From contig CAJXLA010000017.1 in assembly GCA_913055795.1 (NCBI GenBank), positions 1 to 36,514 on the forward strand: a stretch of 36,514 bases of DNA, given 5' to 3'. The notes below the pieces were generated by a model. That model did no database searches and had not been told where the DNA came from. It saw nothing but the letters and a program-made list of their open reading frames with translations. The DNA comes from an uncultured Alcanivorax sp. (GTDB lineage: Bacteria; Pseudomonadota; Gammaproteobacteria; Pseudomonadales; Alcanivoracaceae). Below, piece by piece: positions 19,066 to 27,636 of this stretch. Each line of letters starts with the position of its first letter. Positions within the stretch are counted from its first letter, which is position 1. Both the position numbers and the translations under genes were made by a program.

Positions 19066-19123
19066 GTAGGGTGCGCCCATGCGCACCAACCAGGGCCCGG
19101 AATGGTGCGCACGGGCGCACCCC
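19066..19123. repeat. Double-arm palindromic intergenic repeat GGGTGCGCCCATGCGCACC ... GGTGCGCACGGGCGCACCC
   Basis: Arms 19069..19087 and 19104..19122 are inverted (18/19 complementary); related to the unit at 25648..25702. Confidence 0.8.
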
Positions 19124-19160
19124 AAGGCGACCGGCCTGCCGATGATGGAGATTGAAGGGA

Positions 19161-21095
19161 ATGCAGCAGCCTGAAGCAAGTCAGCAAAGATCCATCTTCG
19201 AAGCACTGATTCGCTGGCGCGACACCGAACAACTGCGCCCACTGGACCTTGCTCTGGCCCGCTTTTTTGCCGACGAAGGCGGTGAGACCGACGAGACGGT
19301 TCTCCTGCTTGCCGCGCTCGCCAGCCAGCAACTGGGCCACGGCCATATCTGTCTGGATCTGGATCATCTGCTGGCCGATCCCGACGCCCTCTTTACCAGT
19401 GAAGCAGCGGAAACGGAGATGGGGCCGCGGCCCGGCGAACTTCTTGCAGGCACCACCACGGTCTCGCTGACCGAAGCACTGGCGCAATCGCCGGCAGTGG
19501 ATACCGGCGAAGGCAATGCGCCGCTGGTGCTACAACACAATCGCCTTTATCTGCGCCGCTACTGGCAATACGAACAGACCGTGGCGGATCAGCTAAGCCG
19601 CAAGCTGGCCCATGAAACGCAACCACCGGCGAATCTGCGCGCGCGGCTGGAAACCCTCTTTGACGCACCCGGCGAGCAAACGGACTGGCAGAAGGTGGCC
19701 TGTGCCCTGGCGACACGCTCGGCGTTAACGGTGATTACCGGCGGCCCGGGCACGGGCAAGACCACCACGGTGGTGAAACTCCTGGGCCTGCTGCAGTCCG
19801 GCGCCATGGAAAACGACCGCCCGCTGCGGATCCGCCTGGCTGCGCCCACGGGCAAGGCGGCGGCGCGCCTGTCCGGTTCCATTGGCGCGGCCGTCGAAGC
19901 ACTGCCGTTTGCGGATTCGGTGAAAAATGAAATTCCCACCGAACCCACGACCCTGCACCGCCTGCTGGGCCGGCGCCCGGACAGCCGCCACTTCCGCCAC
20001 CACCAGCACAACCCGTTGCACGCGGATCTGGTAGTGGTGGACGAGGCCAGCATGATCGATCTGGAACTCATGGCCGGCCTGCTGGATGCCCTGCGGCCGG
20101 AGACCCGGCTGGTGCTGCTGGGTGACAAGGATCAGCTCGCCTCGGTGGATGCGGGCGCGGTGCTGGGCGATCTCTGCCGCGACGCCGACCGGGGTGGCTA
20201 TGACGAAACCACCTGCGCCTGGGTGGAGGAACAAACCGGCGAAAGCATCGACGCCTTCGCCGGCGACGGCGGCGCCCTGGCGCAGCAGACCGCCATGCTT
20301 CGGCACAACTGGCGCTTTCGCGACGCGCCCGGCATCGGTGAACTGGCCGCCGCGGTCAACGCCGGCGACCCGGGTGCCGCCCGGGCCGTCTGGCAGGCGG
20401 AGCATGACGACCTCGAACAGATCACCCTGGCCGGGCCCCGCGACCGGCGTCTGGCCCGCACCGCCGTGGCCGGGTACAGCCCCTATCTGCAAACCCTGCG
20501 CAACGAACGCCCCGCCAGCATCGATACCGAAGCCAACGACGCCTGGGCGAAAAAAGTGCTCGATGCCTTCACCGGCTTCCAGCTGCTCTGCGCCCTGCGC
20601 CAGGGCCCGGCCGGCGCCGAGGGCCTGAACACCCTGATCGCCGAAGCCCTGCACCAGGCCGGCGAGATCGAACGCGCCGAGGGCTGGTACGAAGGCCGCC
20701 CGGTCATGCTCACCCGCAACGACTATCAGCTGGGCCTGATGAACGGCGACGTAGGCATTACCCTGAACGTGCCCGATCCAGACGGCGCGGCCAGCCGCCT
20801 GCGCGTCGCCTTCCCTCTACCCAACGGCGAGATCCGCATGGTCCTCCCCAGCCGGCTGGACGCCGTGGAAACCGTCTATGCCATGACGGTGCACAAGTCC
20901 CAGGGCTCGGAGTTCGACCACACCGCCCTGGTCCTGCCCGGCATGGACAACCCGGTGCTTACCCGCGAGCTGCTCTACACCGCCATTACCCGCGCAAAGA
21001 AGCGGTTTACCCTGCTCAGCCCGAATCCGGCCGTGGTGGAAAATGCCATTGCGCGGCCGACCTGGCGGGCCTCGGGTCTGGCCGAGCAGTTGTGA
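19161..21095 (+). CDS. recD: Exodeoxyribonuclease V subunit alpha
   Basis: Walker A GGPGTGKTTTVVKLL, LVVVDEASMIDLELMAGLLDAL, MTVHKSQGSEFDHTALVLP, LLYTAITRAKKRFTLLSP. ATG at 19161 with AAGGGA upstream. Confidence 0.95.
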   Translation: MQQPEASQQRSIFEALIRWRDTEQLRPLDLALARFFADEGGETDETVLLLAALASQQLGHGHICLDLDHLLADPDALFTSEAAETEMGPRPGELLAGTTTVSLTEALAQSPAVDTGEGNAPLVLQHNRLYLRRYWQYEQTVADQLSRKLAHETQPPANLRARLETLFDAPGEQTDWQKVACALATRSALTVITGGPGTGKTTTVVKLLGLLQSGAMENDRPLRIRLAAPTGKAAARLSGSIGAAVEALPFADSVKNEIPTEPTTLHRLLGRRPDSRHFRHHQHNPLHADLVVVDEASMIDLELMAGLLDALRPETRLVLLGDKDQLASVDAGAVLGDLCRDADRGGYDETTCAWVEEQTGESIDAFAGDGGALAQQTAMLRHNWRFRDAPGIGELAAAVNAGDPGAARAVWQAEHDDLEQITLAGPRDRRLARTAVAGYSPYLQTLRNERPASIDTEANDAWAKKVLDAFTGFQLLCALRQGPAGAEGLNTLIAEALHQAGEIERAEGWYEGRPVMLTRNDYQLGLMNGDVGITLNVPDPDGAASRLRVAFPLPNGEIRMVLPSRLDAVETVYAMTVHKSQGSEFDHTALVLPGMDNPVLTRELLYTAITRAKKRFTLLSPNPAVVENAIARPTWRASGLAEQL

Positions 21096-21186
21096 CGGGA
21101 CGCGTACACGACGCTAGAATGGAACGGAGGGACCGTTTGGATCCGTCCTCTGGAGCATGGATAGCACAACCGACGTAAGGGACCAC

Positions 21187-21765
21187 ATGACGATCGAGCT
21201 TCACGGAAACTGGCACAAGGGGCTCGCCTTCGATGTTCACACACTGAGCAGCACCTATCTTGGCCCGGATGAAAATGGCTACGAGCACTGGGAAAACGTC
21301 CGGAGCGAAATGGGCGAGCTTCTTTATCAGTTAAAGTATCGGGGTGACAAAACGAAGATTCAAACGATCATTCAGCTTCTGGATCGAATCAAAGGTATTG
21401 AAAACATGGACCTCCTGATTCCGATTCCATCGACAAACCGGAACCGCGAGTTTCAGCCGGTTGTTGAAATTGCGCGAGCCCTTGGCGCTCAACACGGCGT
21501 AGAGACTCTGGATAATGTTTTGCACAAGACTCCAGGCGGTTCTGAACTCAAGAATGTCCTGGATACAGACGAGCGCGAACACTTGTTAAATGAACGTATA
21601 CACCTCACGCCACACGAATCCGTTCCCGGCAGCAAGATCCTTCTTGTCGATAACTTGTACCGATCCGGCGCAACGCTGCGGGCGGCCACCAGCCTCCTTT
21701 ATGAACAGGGAAACGCCGCCACCGTCAATGTTTTGACCATGACCAGAACCCGGAGCAGACGATGA
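21187..21765 (+). CDS. ComF-like phosphoribosyltransferase (PRTase fold)
   Basis: LIPIPSTNRNREFQPVVEIARALG and PRPP-loop-like KILLVDNLYRSGATLRAAT; alternative start at 21157; TAAGGGA RBS before 21187. Confidence 0.75.
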   Translation: MTIELHGNWHKGLAFDVHTLSSTYLGPDENGYEHWENVRSEMGELLYQLKYRGDKTKIQTIIQLLDRIKGIENMDLLIPIPSTNRNREFQPVVEIARALGAQHGVETLDNVLHKTPGGSELKNVLDTDEREHLLNERIHLTPHESVPGSKILLVDNLYRSGATLRAATSLLYEQGNAATVNVLTMTRTRSRR

Positions 21766-22322
21766 CTACTGTATTCGTTGCCGGATCAAGAAACCTTAAA
21801 CAGTTGAGCCCTGAAATTCGTGAGCGACTGGAAAATCTGATCTCCGGTTCGTACGAGATTTTGGTGGGAGATGCCCATGGCGCGGACAAGGCCGTTCAGA
21901 AATTCTTTCTGGAAAAGAATTACCCAAACGTAGTCATCTATTGTTCCGGAAATACGTGCAGAAACAACACCGGGGACTGGCCTGTTCACAACGTTCCCGT
22001 CCCTTCTGATGCAAGGGGACGCGATTTCTATACCAGAAAAGATCTGGAAATGGCCCATGACGCCGATTACGGTTTCATGATCTGGGATGCCAAGAGCCCG
22101 GGGACGATCAGCAATGTTCTGGAATTGCTCAAGGAAGGGAAAAGCGCTCTGGTCCATGTATCGCGGAATTCAAGTTTTCATCGCATCATAACTTGCGAGG
22201 ATCTGGAGAATCTGCTCATGACCTGCTCAAAAGACGATCTGGCCAGTTTGAGCAAAAAAATCCACCTGCAATCACGCATATCGGAAGTTTCGTCTTCAAG
22301 GCAGCAAGCACTTGACCTCTGA
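21762..22322 (+). CDS. SLOG-superfamily-like (YspA/YpsA-related) predicted nucleotide-binding protein
   Basis: N-terminal TVFVAGSRNL, EILVGDAHGADKAVQKFF, AHDADYGFMIWDAKSPGTISNVLELLKEGK; ATGA overlap with the PRTase gene. Confidence 0.7.
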   Translation: MTTVFVAGSRNLKQLSPEIRERLENLISGSYEILVGDAHGADKAVQKFFLEKNYPNVVIYCSGNTCRNNTGDWPVHNVPVPSDARGRDFYTRKDLEMAHDADYGFMIWDAKSPGTISNVLELLKEGKSALVHVSRNSSFHRIITCEDLENLLMTCSKDDLASLSKKIHLQSRISEVSSSRQQALDL

Positions 22323-22411
22323 TCACGATTGTTTGAGAGACACCGTTGAGAGTCCATGATAATCGTCATCCTTGATAGATTGCCTATTCACGGCGTTCGG
22401 GTTCACGCACG

Positions 22412-23038
22412 CTAATCATCCGGCGCCCGGTGCCTCACCGCCTCCTCATCGATCCAGTCCTCCTCCACGAACGACTGCCCGTGGCGCCCGGGCACTTGCC
22501 GTTTCGGCCCGGGCTTGTACAGCGGGCACGACTTCGGACCATAGCAAAAGGTCTCGAAGCGGTACTGGACCTTCGACGGATTCCAGTGGTCGACGATCAT
22601 CTCCACCGGCATCCGGCAGCCCCAGATGCAGTTGTGGCACTGGGTGTCGTAGGTCCGCGCGGCCAGCCGGCGGTGGCCGCGCTCGCGATAGGTGGTCAGC
22701 GCTGGCGGAACGCCCAGCCAGGGCGGCGGCTCCGGCGGTGCGTCCCCACGCTCGGTCACCCGGAAACCGCTTACCTTGTAATAGCCGGCCACTTCCCGGC
22801 GCTCGTCCGCCACGGGCAGGCAGGTCCCCTCGGCCCAATCCCCGGCCCTGGGTTCGTGCCTGTCGCGCAGCGACGGTCCCACCGCCACCGAAAAGGTACC
22901 GATTTCACCCCCGATGGTTCCGTCCAGCGTGAGGACATAACCCAGATATTCGTGGTGGCGTTCATCGAAGGACCGGATCAGCCGGATCCGGGGCTGAATG
23001 CCCAGCACCTTGCCCTTCCAAGCAATCTTGCCCGTCAT
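22412..23038 (-). CDS. Conserved hypothetical protein with Cys-rich C-terminal half
   Basis: 208 aa; cysteines in CHNCIWGC and TFCYGPKSCPLYKPGPKRQVPGR; sustained coding character. Confidence 0.65.
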   Translation of the reverse strand: MTGKIAWKGKVLGIQPRIRLIRSFDERHHEYLGYVLTLDGTIGGEIGTFSVAVGPSLRDRHEPRAGDWAEGTCLPVADERREVAGYYKVSGFRVTERGDAPPEPPPWLGVPPALTTYRERGHRRLAARTYDTQCHNCIWGCRMPVEMIVDHWNPSKVQYRFETFCYGPKSCPLYKPGPKRQVPGRHGQSFVEEDWIDEEAVRHRAPDD

Positions 23039-23261
23039 GGGCGTCCCCGTTTGTGCAAACCAGCGAAACAGGAACCATTCTTCCGCTCCGGGGCCGACGG
23101 GACAACCGCCGAGGGTGGAGCACGGGAGTAAAGGGTTTCCGGCATCACATGCGCAAGGTGGGCGCGGCCGACCTGGCGCGCCGCGGGGCCGGCCGGAGCA
23201 CTCATCGGAGGATCATGGGCGAGGCGCGCCTACTTCCTGAAAAGGGATGTCCCGTCAGAGC

Positions 23262-23525
23262 CTATGCATAGTGCGTCCACAGTCGCAGTACTTTGACGAC
23301 ACCCTCCTCTTCCAGCACCTGGTACACAAGGCGATACAGAATATTAATCCTGCGGGAATAGGCCCCTTCGAGATCGCCGACCAGTTTCTCGAAGGGCGGT
23401 GGTTTGCGGAAGGGATCTTCCTCGAGTAACCGGAGCAGTTCCTGTGCTTTGGGTTTGAGACCACTCGAGGCCAGCTTTTCCGCATCCTTTTGAGCCTGCC
23501 GGGTATAGACCAGCTTCCATGTCAC
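23262..23525 (-). CDS. yoeB: YoeB/Txe-family toxin
   Basis: (M)TWKLVYTRQAQKDAEKLASSGLKPKAQELLRLLEEDPFRKPPPFEKLVGDLEGAYSRRINILYRLVYQV; GTG start overlaps the antitoxin stop (GTGA). Confidence 0.9.
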   Translation of the reverse strand: MTWKLVYTRQAQKDAEKLASSGLKPKAQELLRLLEEDPFRKPPPFEKLVGDLEGAYSRRINILYRLVYQVLEEEGVVKVLRLWTHYA

Positions 23526-23764
23526 CAGTCGAGCTCCTCGTCGCACTCATCAGCGGGAGTGTCCATACCTTCCCGAATGGATTCACGCATGCCGGGCACG
23601 GACAACAGGAACAGGGTTTCCTGAATCGCCGCCCAGTCTTCTTCGGCAATCAGTACGGCATTGTTCCGCTTGCCCGTGATCACGACGGGCTCATGCGATT
23701 CCGCCGTTTCATCGATCAACCTGTACAGATTGCTACGCGCCTCGGTCGCCGTAATGTCCGCCAT
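23522..23764 (-). CDS. yefM: YefM/Phd-family antitoxin
   Basis: MADITATEARSNLYRLIDETAESHEPVVITGKRNNAVLIAEEDWAAIQETLFLLSVPGMRESI. Confidence 0.9.
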   Translation of the reverse strand: MADITATEARSNLYRLIDETAESHEPVVITGKRNNAVLIAEEDWAAIQETLFLLSVPGMRESIREGMDTPADECDEELDW

Positions 23765-23790
23765 GATTCGTCTCCGGTTTATTGGTTCAG

Positions 23791-23825
23791 TGTACGCCTT
23801 TACGGACGTACGTCAATACGTACGC
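23791..23825. promoter_or_regulatory. Putative yefM autoregulatory operator: three GTAC-core repeats
   Basis: TGTACG (23791), ACGTACGT (23806), ACGTACGC (23818) within 35 bp upstream of the yefM start. Confidence 0.55.
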
Positions 23826-23949
23826 TTGGTTTCCGGTCACACAAAACGGAAGGGCGCAGCCAGCGGACGGTGGCATTGGTATTCTGGTGGTGGTTGTGGT
23901 TCATGGCCGTAACCAGGGATCTATCAGGCCCACGGAGAAACACGTCCCA

Positions 23950-24693
23950 ATGAACTTCACGCGCCTGGGCATTCGCCTTCTGCTCACCACCAGTATCGTG
24001 CTGCTGGCCCTGTGGTACTGGAACAAGGACGTCTTCCCCGAGCAGCCCCGGGCCATCTCCGGCATGGAGAAAACACCGGATCAGGTGCGCGTGGACCGCG
24101 AGCCCTTGATGCTGGAGTCCAGCGGCGTCGAATACCGGGTCAAGCCGCTCTACCGCTACGAGCTGACCGGGATGGTGGTCTCTTACGCCCGCCACAGCGG
24201 CGACCGCGGCTTGCACGAGCTGTGGAATGATCACCTCAATGTGGCCGATGTCTGTGTGGTCTGGGGCCGGAATGCGCGCGAGGTGGCGCTCAATGCCTTC
24301 GATTTCTGGAACGGGCAATTCACCTGCCGGTACTCGACCGGATCGGAAAAGGCATGGCAGCAGTTCAACCCCGACCAGCTTTCCAACAACCACCTGATCA
24401 CCAACGACCCCCGGGTCCGCGGGAAGATCGAGGACCTGCGCGTGGGGGATCAGATCCGTATCGACGGCTGGCTCGCCCACTATGGCGAGCCCGGCCAGAG
24501 CATGCGCAAGACCAGCACCACGCGTACGGACTCGGGCAACGGCGCCTGCGAGACCATACTGGTGGAAGATTTTCGGGTCGTCCGCAGCATGGACAACCCC
24601 TGGCGGGCCCTGTTTTGGCCCGGCCTGCTCGGCTTGCTGGGTTCCGTGGTCTGGTGGCTGGCGGCCCCGACCCATCGGTTCGCGGGGCGGTAA
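23950..24693 (+). CDS. Membrane-anchored hypothetical protein
   Basis: N-terminal TM (LLLTTSIVLLALWYW) and C-terminal TM (LFWPGLLGLLGSVVWWLAA) around a soluble domain. Confidence 0.7.
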   Translation: MNFTRLGIRLLLTTSIVLLALWYWNKDVFPEQPRAISGMEKTPDQVRVDREPLMLESSGVEYRVKPLYRYELTGMVVSYARHSGDRGLHELWNDHLNVADVCVVWGRNAREVALNAFDFWNGQFTCRYSTGSEKAWQQFNPDQLSNNHLITNDPRVRGKIEDLRVGDQIRIDGWLAHYGEPGQSMRKTSTTRTDSGNGACETILVEDFRVVRSMDNPWRALFWPGLLGLLGSVVWWLAAPTHRFAGR

Positions 24694-24865
24694 CCGACGC
24701 GGCCCCGGTCTGCCGAGGCCCCGCAATGCTGAAACACGTCCGCGAGCTTATCCAGCTTTTTCCAACTGCGTCTATGCGATCTGGCCCGGCGCTTGAACTT
24801 CCAGGGTGGCAGGCGAAATGCTTTTGCTACTTGACGTGGAACACCAGGAAGGCTGAAACCGTTCG

Positions 24866-25149
24866 TTATGTGCGCTCGTTCGACGACGAAGGATCTTTCC
24901 GGACATGGAATACGGCCGTCACAATCACGTGATCGCCCTGTACGAAAAAGAATACGCGATACGGGAAGCGTCTTATGGGGATGCGTCGTAATTCTTTGTG
25001 AATCCGGGGATAAATGAGCGGGTTTCTCTCCAGCCTGCTAGACACAGGAGGAAATCGCGCCCGAGCCCCTCTCTTTTCTTTTCGTAATAATCGAATTGCT
25101 CGCCAATATCAAACTCGGCCTCTTGCCGAAGAGTGACCCGGCAACTCAT
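24866..25149 (-). pseudogene. Frameshifted ParE/RelE-family toxin
   Basis: MSCRVTLRQEAEFDIGEQFDYYEKKREGLGRDFLLCLAG then, in another frame, LERNPLIYPRIHKELRRIPIRRFPYRVFFFVQGDHVIVTAVFHVRKDPSSSNERT*; both halves match ParE. Confidence 0.75.
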
Positions 25150-25349
25150 TCCCGAGGCAGTATCCGGGCCTTGACGCTCGACCACGATGAACCTGCGTCC
25201 TGGTCAATCTCGAACGCGGCGAGCCGACGGTCGAGCTCTTCCTTCTGGGACTGCGAGAGTTCGATTTCCGCATCTTCTGCGACAACGCTATCCCACAAGG
25301 CCTCGGCAAGCATGATGCGTTCGGATACGGTCAGTGATTGTATGTCCAT
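25146..25349 (-). CDS. Addiction-module component / ParD-like antitoxin
   Basis: MDIQSLTVSERIMLAEALWDSVVAEDAEIELSQSQKEELDRRLAAFEIDQDAGSSWSSVKARI; overlaps the ParE-like start. Confidence 0.8.
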   Translation of the reverse strand: MDIQSLTVSERIMLAEALWDSVVAEDAEIELSQSQKEELDRRLAAFEIDQDAGSSWSSVKARILPRE

Positions 25350-25627
25350 GACCTTGTTACCTCGGTTCTGAGACAGTCTATTGAAATCGTAATACAGGCA
25401 GGGGCTCGGCTCCTGCACACACAGGGCGCCATACCCGCAAAAGGCAATAGATTGCATCCCCCTCCCCCCGCGCTTTCTCGCAGGGCACGCCCGTTGCGCA
25501 CAGATCGCACACCAGGTCCGCAAATCATTGCGCAACTGACTCCAGCGACACCCGAAAATTGGCACGATCGCCCTAGGCGCGGCAGGCAGGAGGTGCAATC
25601 CTGTTTCCACCTTCACACCGGAACGAG

Positions 25628-25751
25628 GGTGTCGCAAAAGGCAAAGCGTAGGGTGCGCTGTGCGCACCATTGGCCTTCGAAGGTGCGCACAGCGCACCCT
25701 ACAGCTTATTCGAGCGTCCCGGACGCAAAATTCAGAAGCTTTTGCGACACC
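25628..25751. repeat. Nested palindromic element (MITE/REPIN-like)
   Basis: Outer perfect 13-bp IR GGTGTCGCAAAAG (25628..25640)/CTTTTGCGACACC (25739..25751); inner perfect 21-bp IR GTAGGGTGCGCTGTGCGCACC (25648..25668)/GGTGCGCACAGCGCACCCTAC (25682..25702). Confidence 0.8.
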
Positions 25752-25772
25752 TGCAGAACAGGGGGATCCCGC

Positions 25773-27602
25773 ATGCAACTGCCCAGCCCCGCGGAATTCG
25801 CGCGCACCAGTCTCAGCGTCTTCCATGCCGGCCGGCTGCTATGGCTGCGCGCGCGCCTGCCACTGGTTCGCAACCGCCCGCTCATTCTCTGGGGCGACGA
25901 AAGCTGGACCTATGCCGAGGTGTACCGCGAGGCCCAGCGCTACGCGCAGCTGTTCCGCGAACACCGGGAAAAGGCCATCCGCGCCGGCCGGTTGCAGAAG
26001 AACGAGCAGCTCACCATCGGCCTCTACCGCGACAACAGCCCGGCCTACTTTTTCGCCTGCTTCGGCGCCGCACTGGAGGGGGATCTGATCCTCGGACTCA
26101 ATACCGGCTTCCGCGGCCAGATCCTGGCCACCCTGCTGGAGCAAAGCGGTACCCCGCTGGTGCTCACCGACGACGACTATGTGGCCTATCTGGAACAGGC
26201 GCTGGACGGCGTGCCCCAGCTTAAGCGCGACCATGTTCTGGTCGACACCGACCAGCCCCCCGAAGGCATGCAGAGCCTGCCCCGGGCACTCGACAGCGCC
26301 CGCCCGGCCGGCAACGGCCGCAGGCCCCGGGGCGCCGATCCGCTGCTGGTGATCTACACCTCCGGCACCACGGGCACGCCCAAGGGCATTCCCTGCTCGC
26401 ACCTGAAACTGCTCGGCGCCGGCGGGCTCATCGCCGCGCGCATCGGCCTCAAGCGCGACGACCGCGGCTACATCGCCATGCCGCTGTTTCATTCCAACGC
26501 CTGGCTTATCGCGGTCATGCCCACCCTCTTCGCCGGGGCCAGCTTCGTGCTCAAGCCAAAGTTCAGCGCCAGCGCCTTTGCCAATGATGTGCTGGAAAGC
26601 CATGTGACCTGGATGAACTATGTGGGCCAGCCGGTGCACTACATCCTGGCCGCGCTGGAGCAGCGCTTCGGCTCGCCGGAGCAAGTCACCGAGGCGCTGG
26701 CGAGCCACCCGGACAACCACCTGCGCATCGCCTGCGGCAATGGCGCCAGCGCGCGGGACCGGCAGAAGTTCATGCGCTACTTCAACATGGCCCACATCTA
26801 CGAGGTGTACGGCTCCACCGAGGCGGTGATCAGCACCATGCTCATGCCCGGCGACCCGCCGGACAGCGTAGGCTCGGTCTCGAAAGGCGTGATCATCCTG
26901 GATGAAAACGGCAACGAATGCCCGCCCGCCCAGGTGGACAACGACGGCCGCATCCTCAATTACGACGAGGCCGTGGGCGAGATCTGCGCGAAGATCAACC
27001 CGAACAACCTGCGCTTCGACGGCTACTTCGGCAACCCGGAGGCCACCAACAGGAAGTACGACGGCAATATCTACCACTCCGGGGATCTGGGCCATACCCG
27101 CAAGGTGAAGGGCAAGCGCTACCTTTATTTCGACGGCCGCACCGACGACTGGATCCGCAAGGACGGCGAGAACTTCTCCGCCGACACCGTCGCCCACTTC
27201 GCACAGGACCTGCCCGGCGTGCACCTGGCCGCCGCCTATGGCGTGCCCGACCCGGTCGCCGACGAACGCGTGGCCGTGGCCCTGCAGCTGGAACCCGGCG
27301 AGCGCTTCGATCCGCAGGCCGCGTTCGACCGCTTCATCGAACAGCAGAAGAACGAAGGCATGGACCCGAAGTGGATGCCGGATTTCATCCGCATCGAGGA
27401 ACAACTCCCCATGTCCGAAACCAACAAGGTGCTGGTCCGCCACCTGCGCAAGGAAGGCTACAACCTGGACGCCAACCCGGACATGGCGATCTGGTTCCGC
27501 GAACGCGGGGATCAGGCCTACAAGAAACTCACGCCGGACGAGTTCGAGCGCCTGAAGAAAACCTTCGAGGACAATGGCCGGGCCCAGGCCCTGGTTGCCT
27601 GA
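25773..27602 (+). CDS. AMP-dependent acyl-CoA synthetase/ligase
   Basis: LLVIYTSGTTGTPKGIPCSH, EVYGSTEA, YHSGDLG, YFDGRTDDWIRKDGENFSADTV motifs; ATG at 25773. Confidence 0.9.
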   Translation: MQLPSPAEFARTSLSVFHAGRLLWLRARLPLVRNRPLILWGDESWTYAEVYREAQRYAQLFREHREKAIRAGRLQKNEQLTIGLYRDNSPAYFFACFGAALEGDLILGLNTGFRGQILATLLEQSGTPLVLTDDDYVAYLEQALDGVPQLKRDHVLVDTDQPPEGMQSLPRALDSARPAGNGRRPRGADPLLVIYTSGTTGTPKGIPCSHLKLLGAGGLIAARIGLKRDDRGYIAMPLFHSNAWLIAVMPTLFAGASFVLKPKFSASAFANDVLESHVTWMNYVGQPVHYILAALEQRFGSPEQVTEALASHPDNHLRIACGNGASARDRQKFMRYFNMAHIYEVYGSTEAVISTMLMPGDPPDSVGSVSKGVIILDENGNECPPAQVDNDGRILNYDEAVGEICAKINPNNLRFDGYFGNPEATNRKYDGNIYHSGDLGHTRKVKGKRYLYFDGRTDDWIRKDGENFSADTVAHFAQDLPGVHLAAAYGVPDPVADERVAVALQLEPGERFDPQAAFDRFIEQQKNEGMDPKWMPDFIRIEEQLPMSETNKVLVRHLRKEGYNLDANPDMAIWFRERGDQAYKKLTPDEFERLKKTFEDNGRAQALVA

Positions 27603-27636
27603 GCGCGGATTCCGTGACGCGACGGAGGCTGGGGAT

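Noticed and set aside
24726-24932. Plus-strand small ORF MLKHVRELIQLFPTASM...
   Set aside because: Overlaps the 3' part of the better-supported minus-strand ParE remnant and has no recognisable domain.
25839-27443. 534-aa minus-strand ORF antisense to the acyl-CoA synthetase
   Set aside because: Val/Ala/Gly/His-rich shadow ORF.
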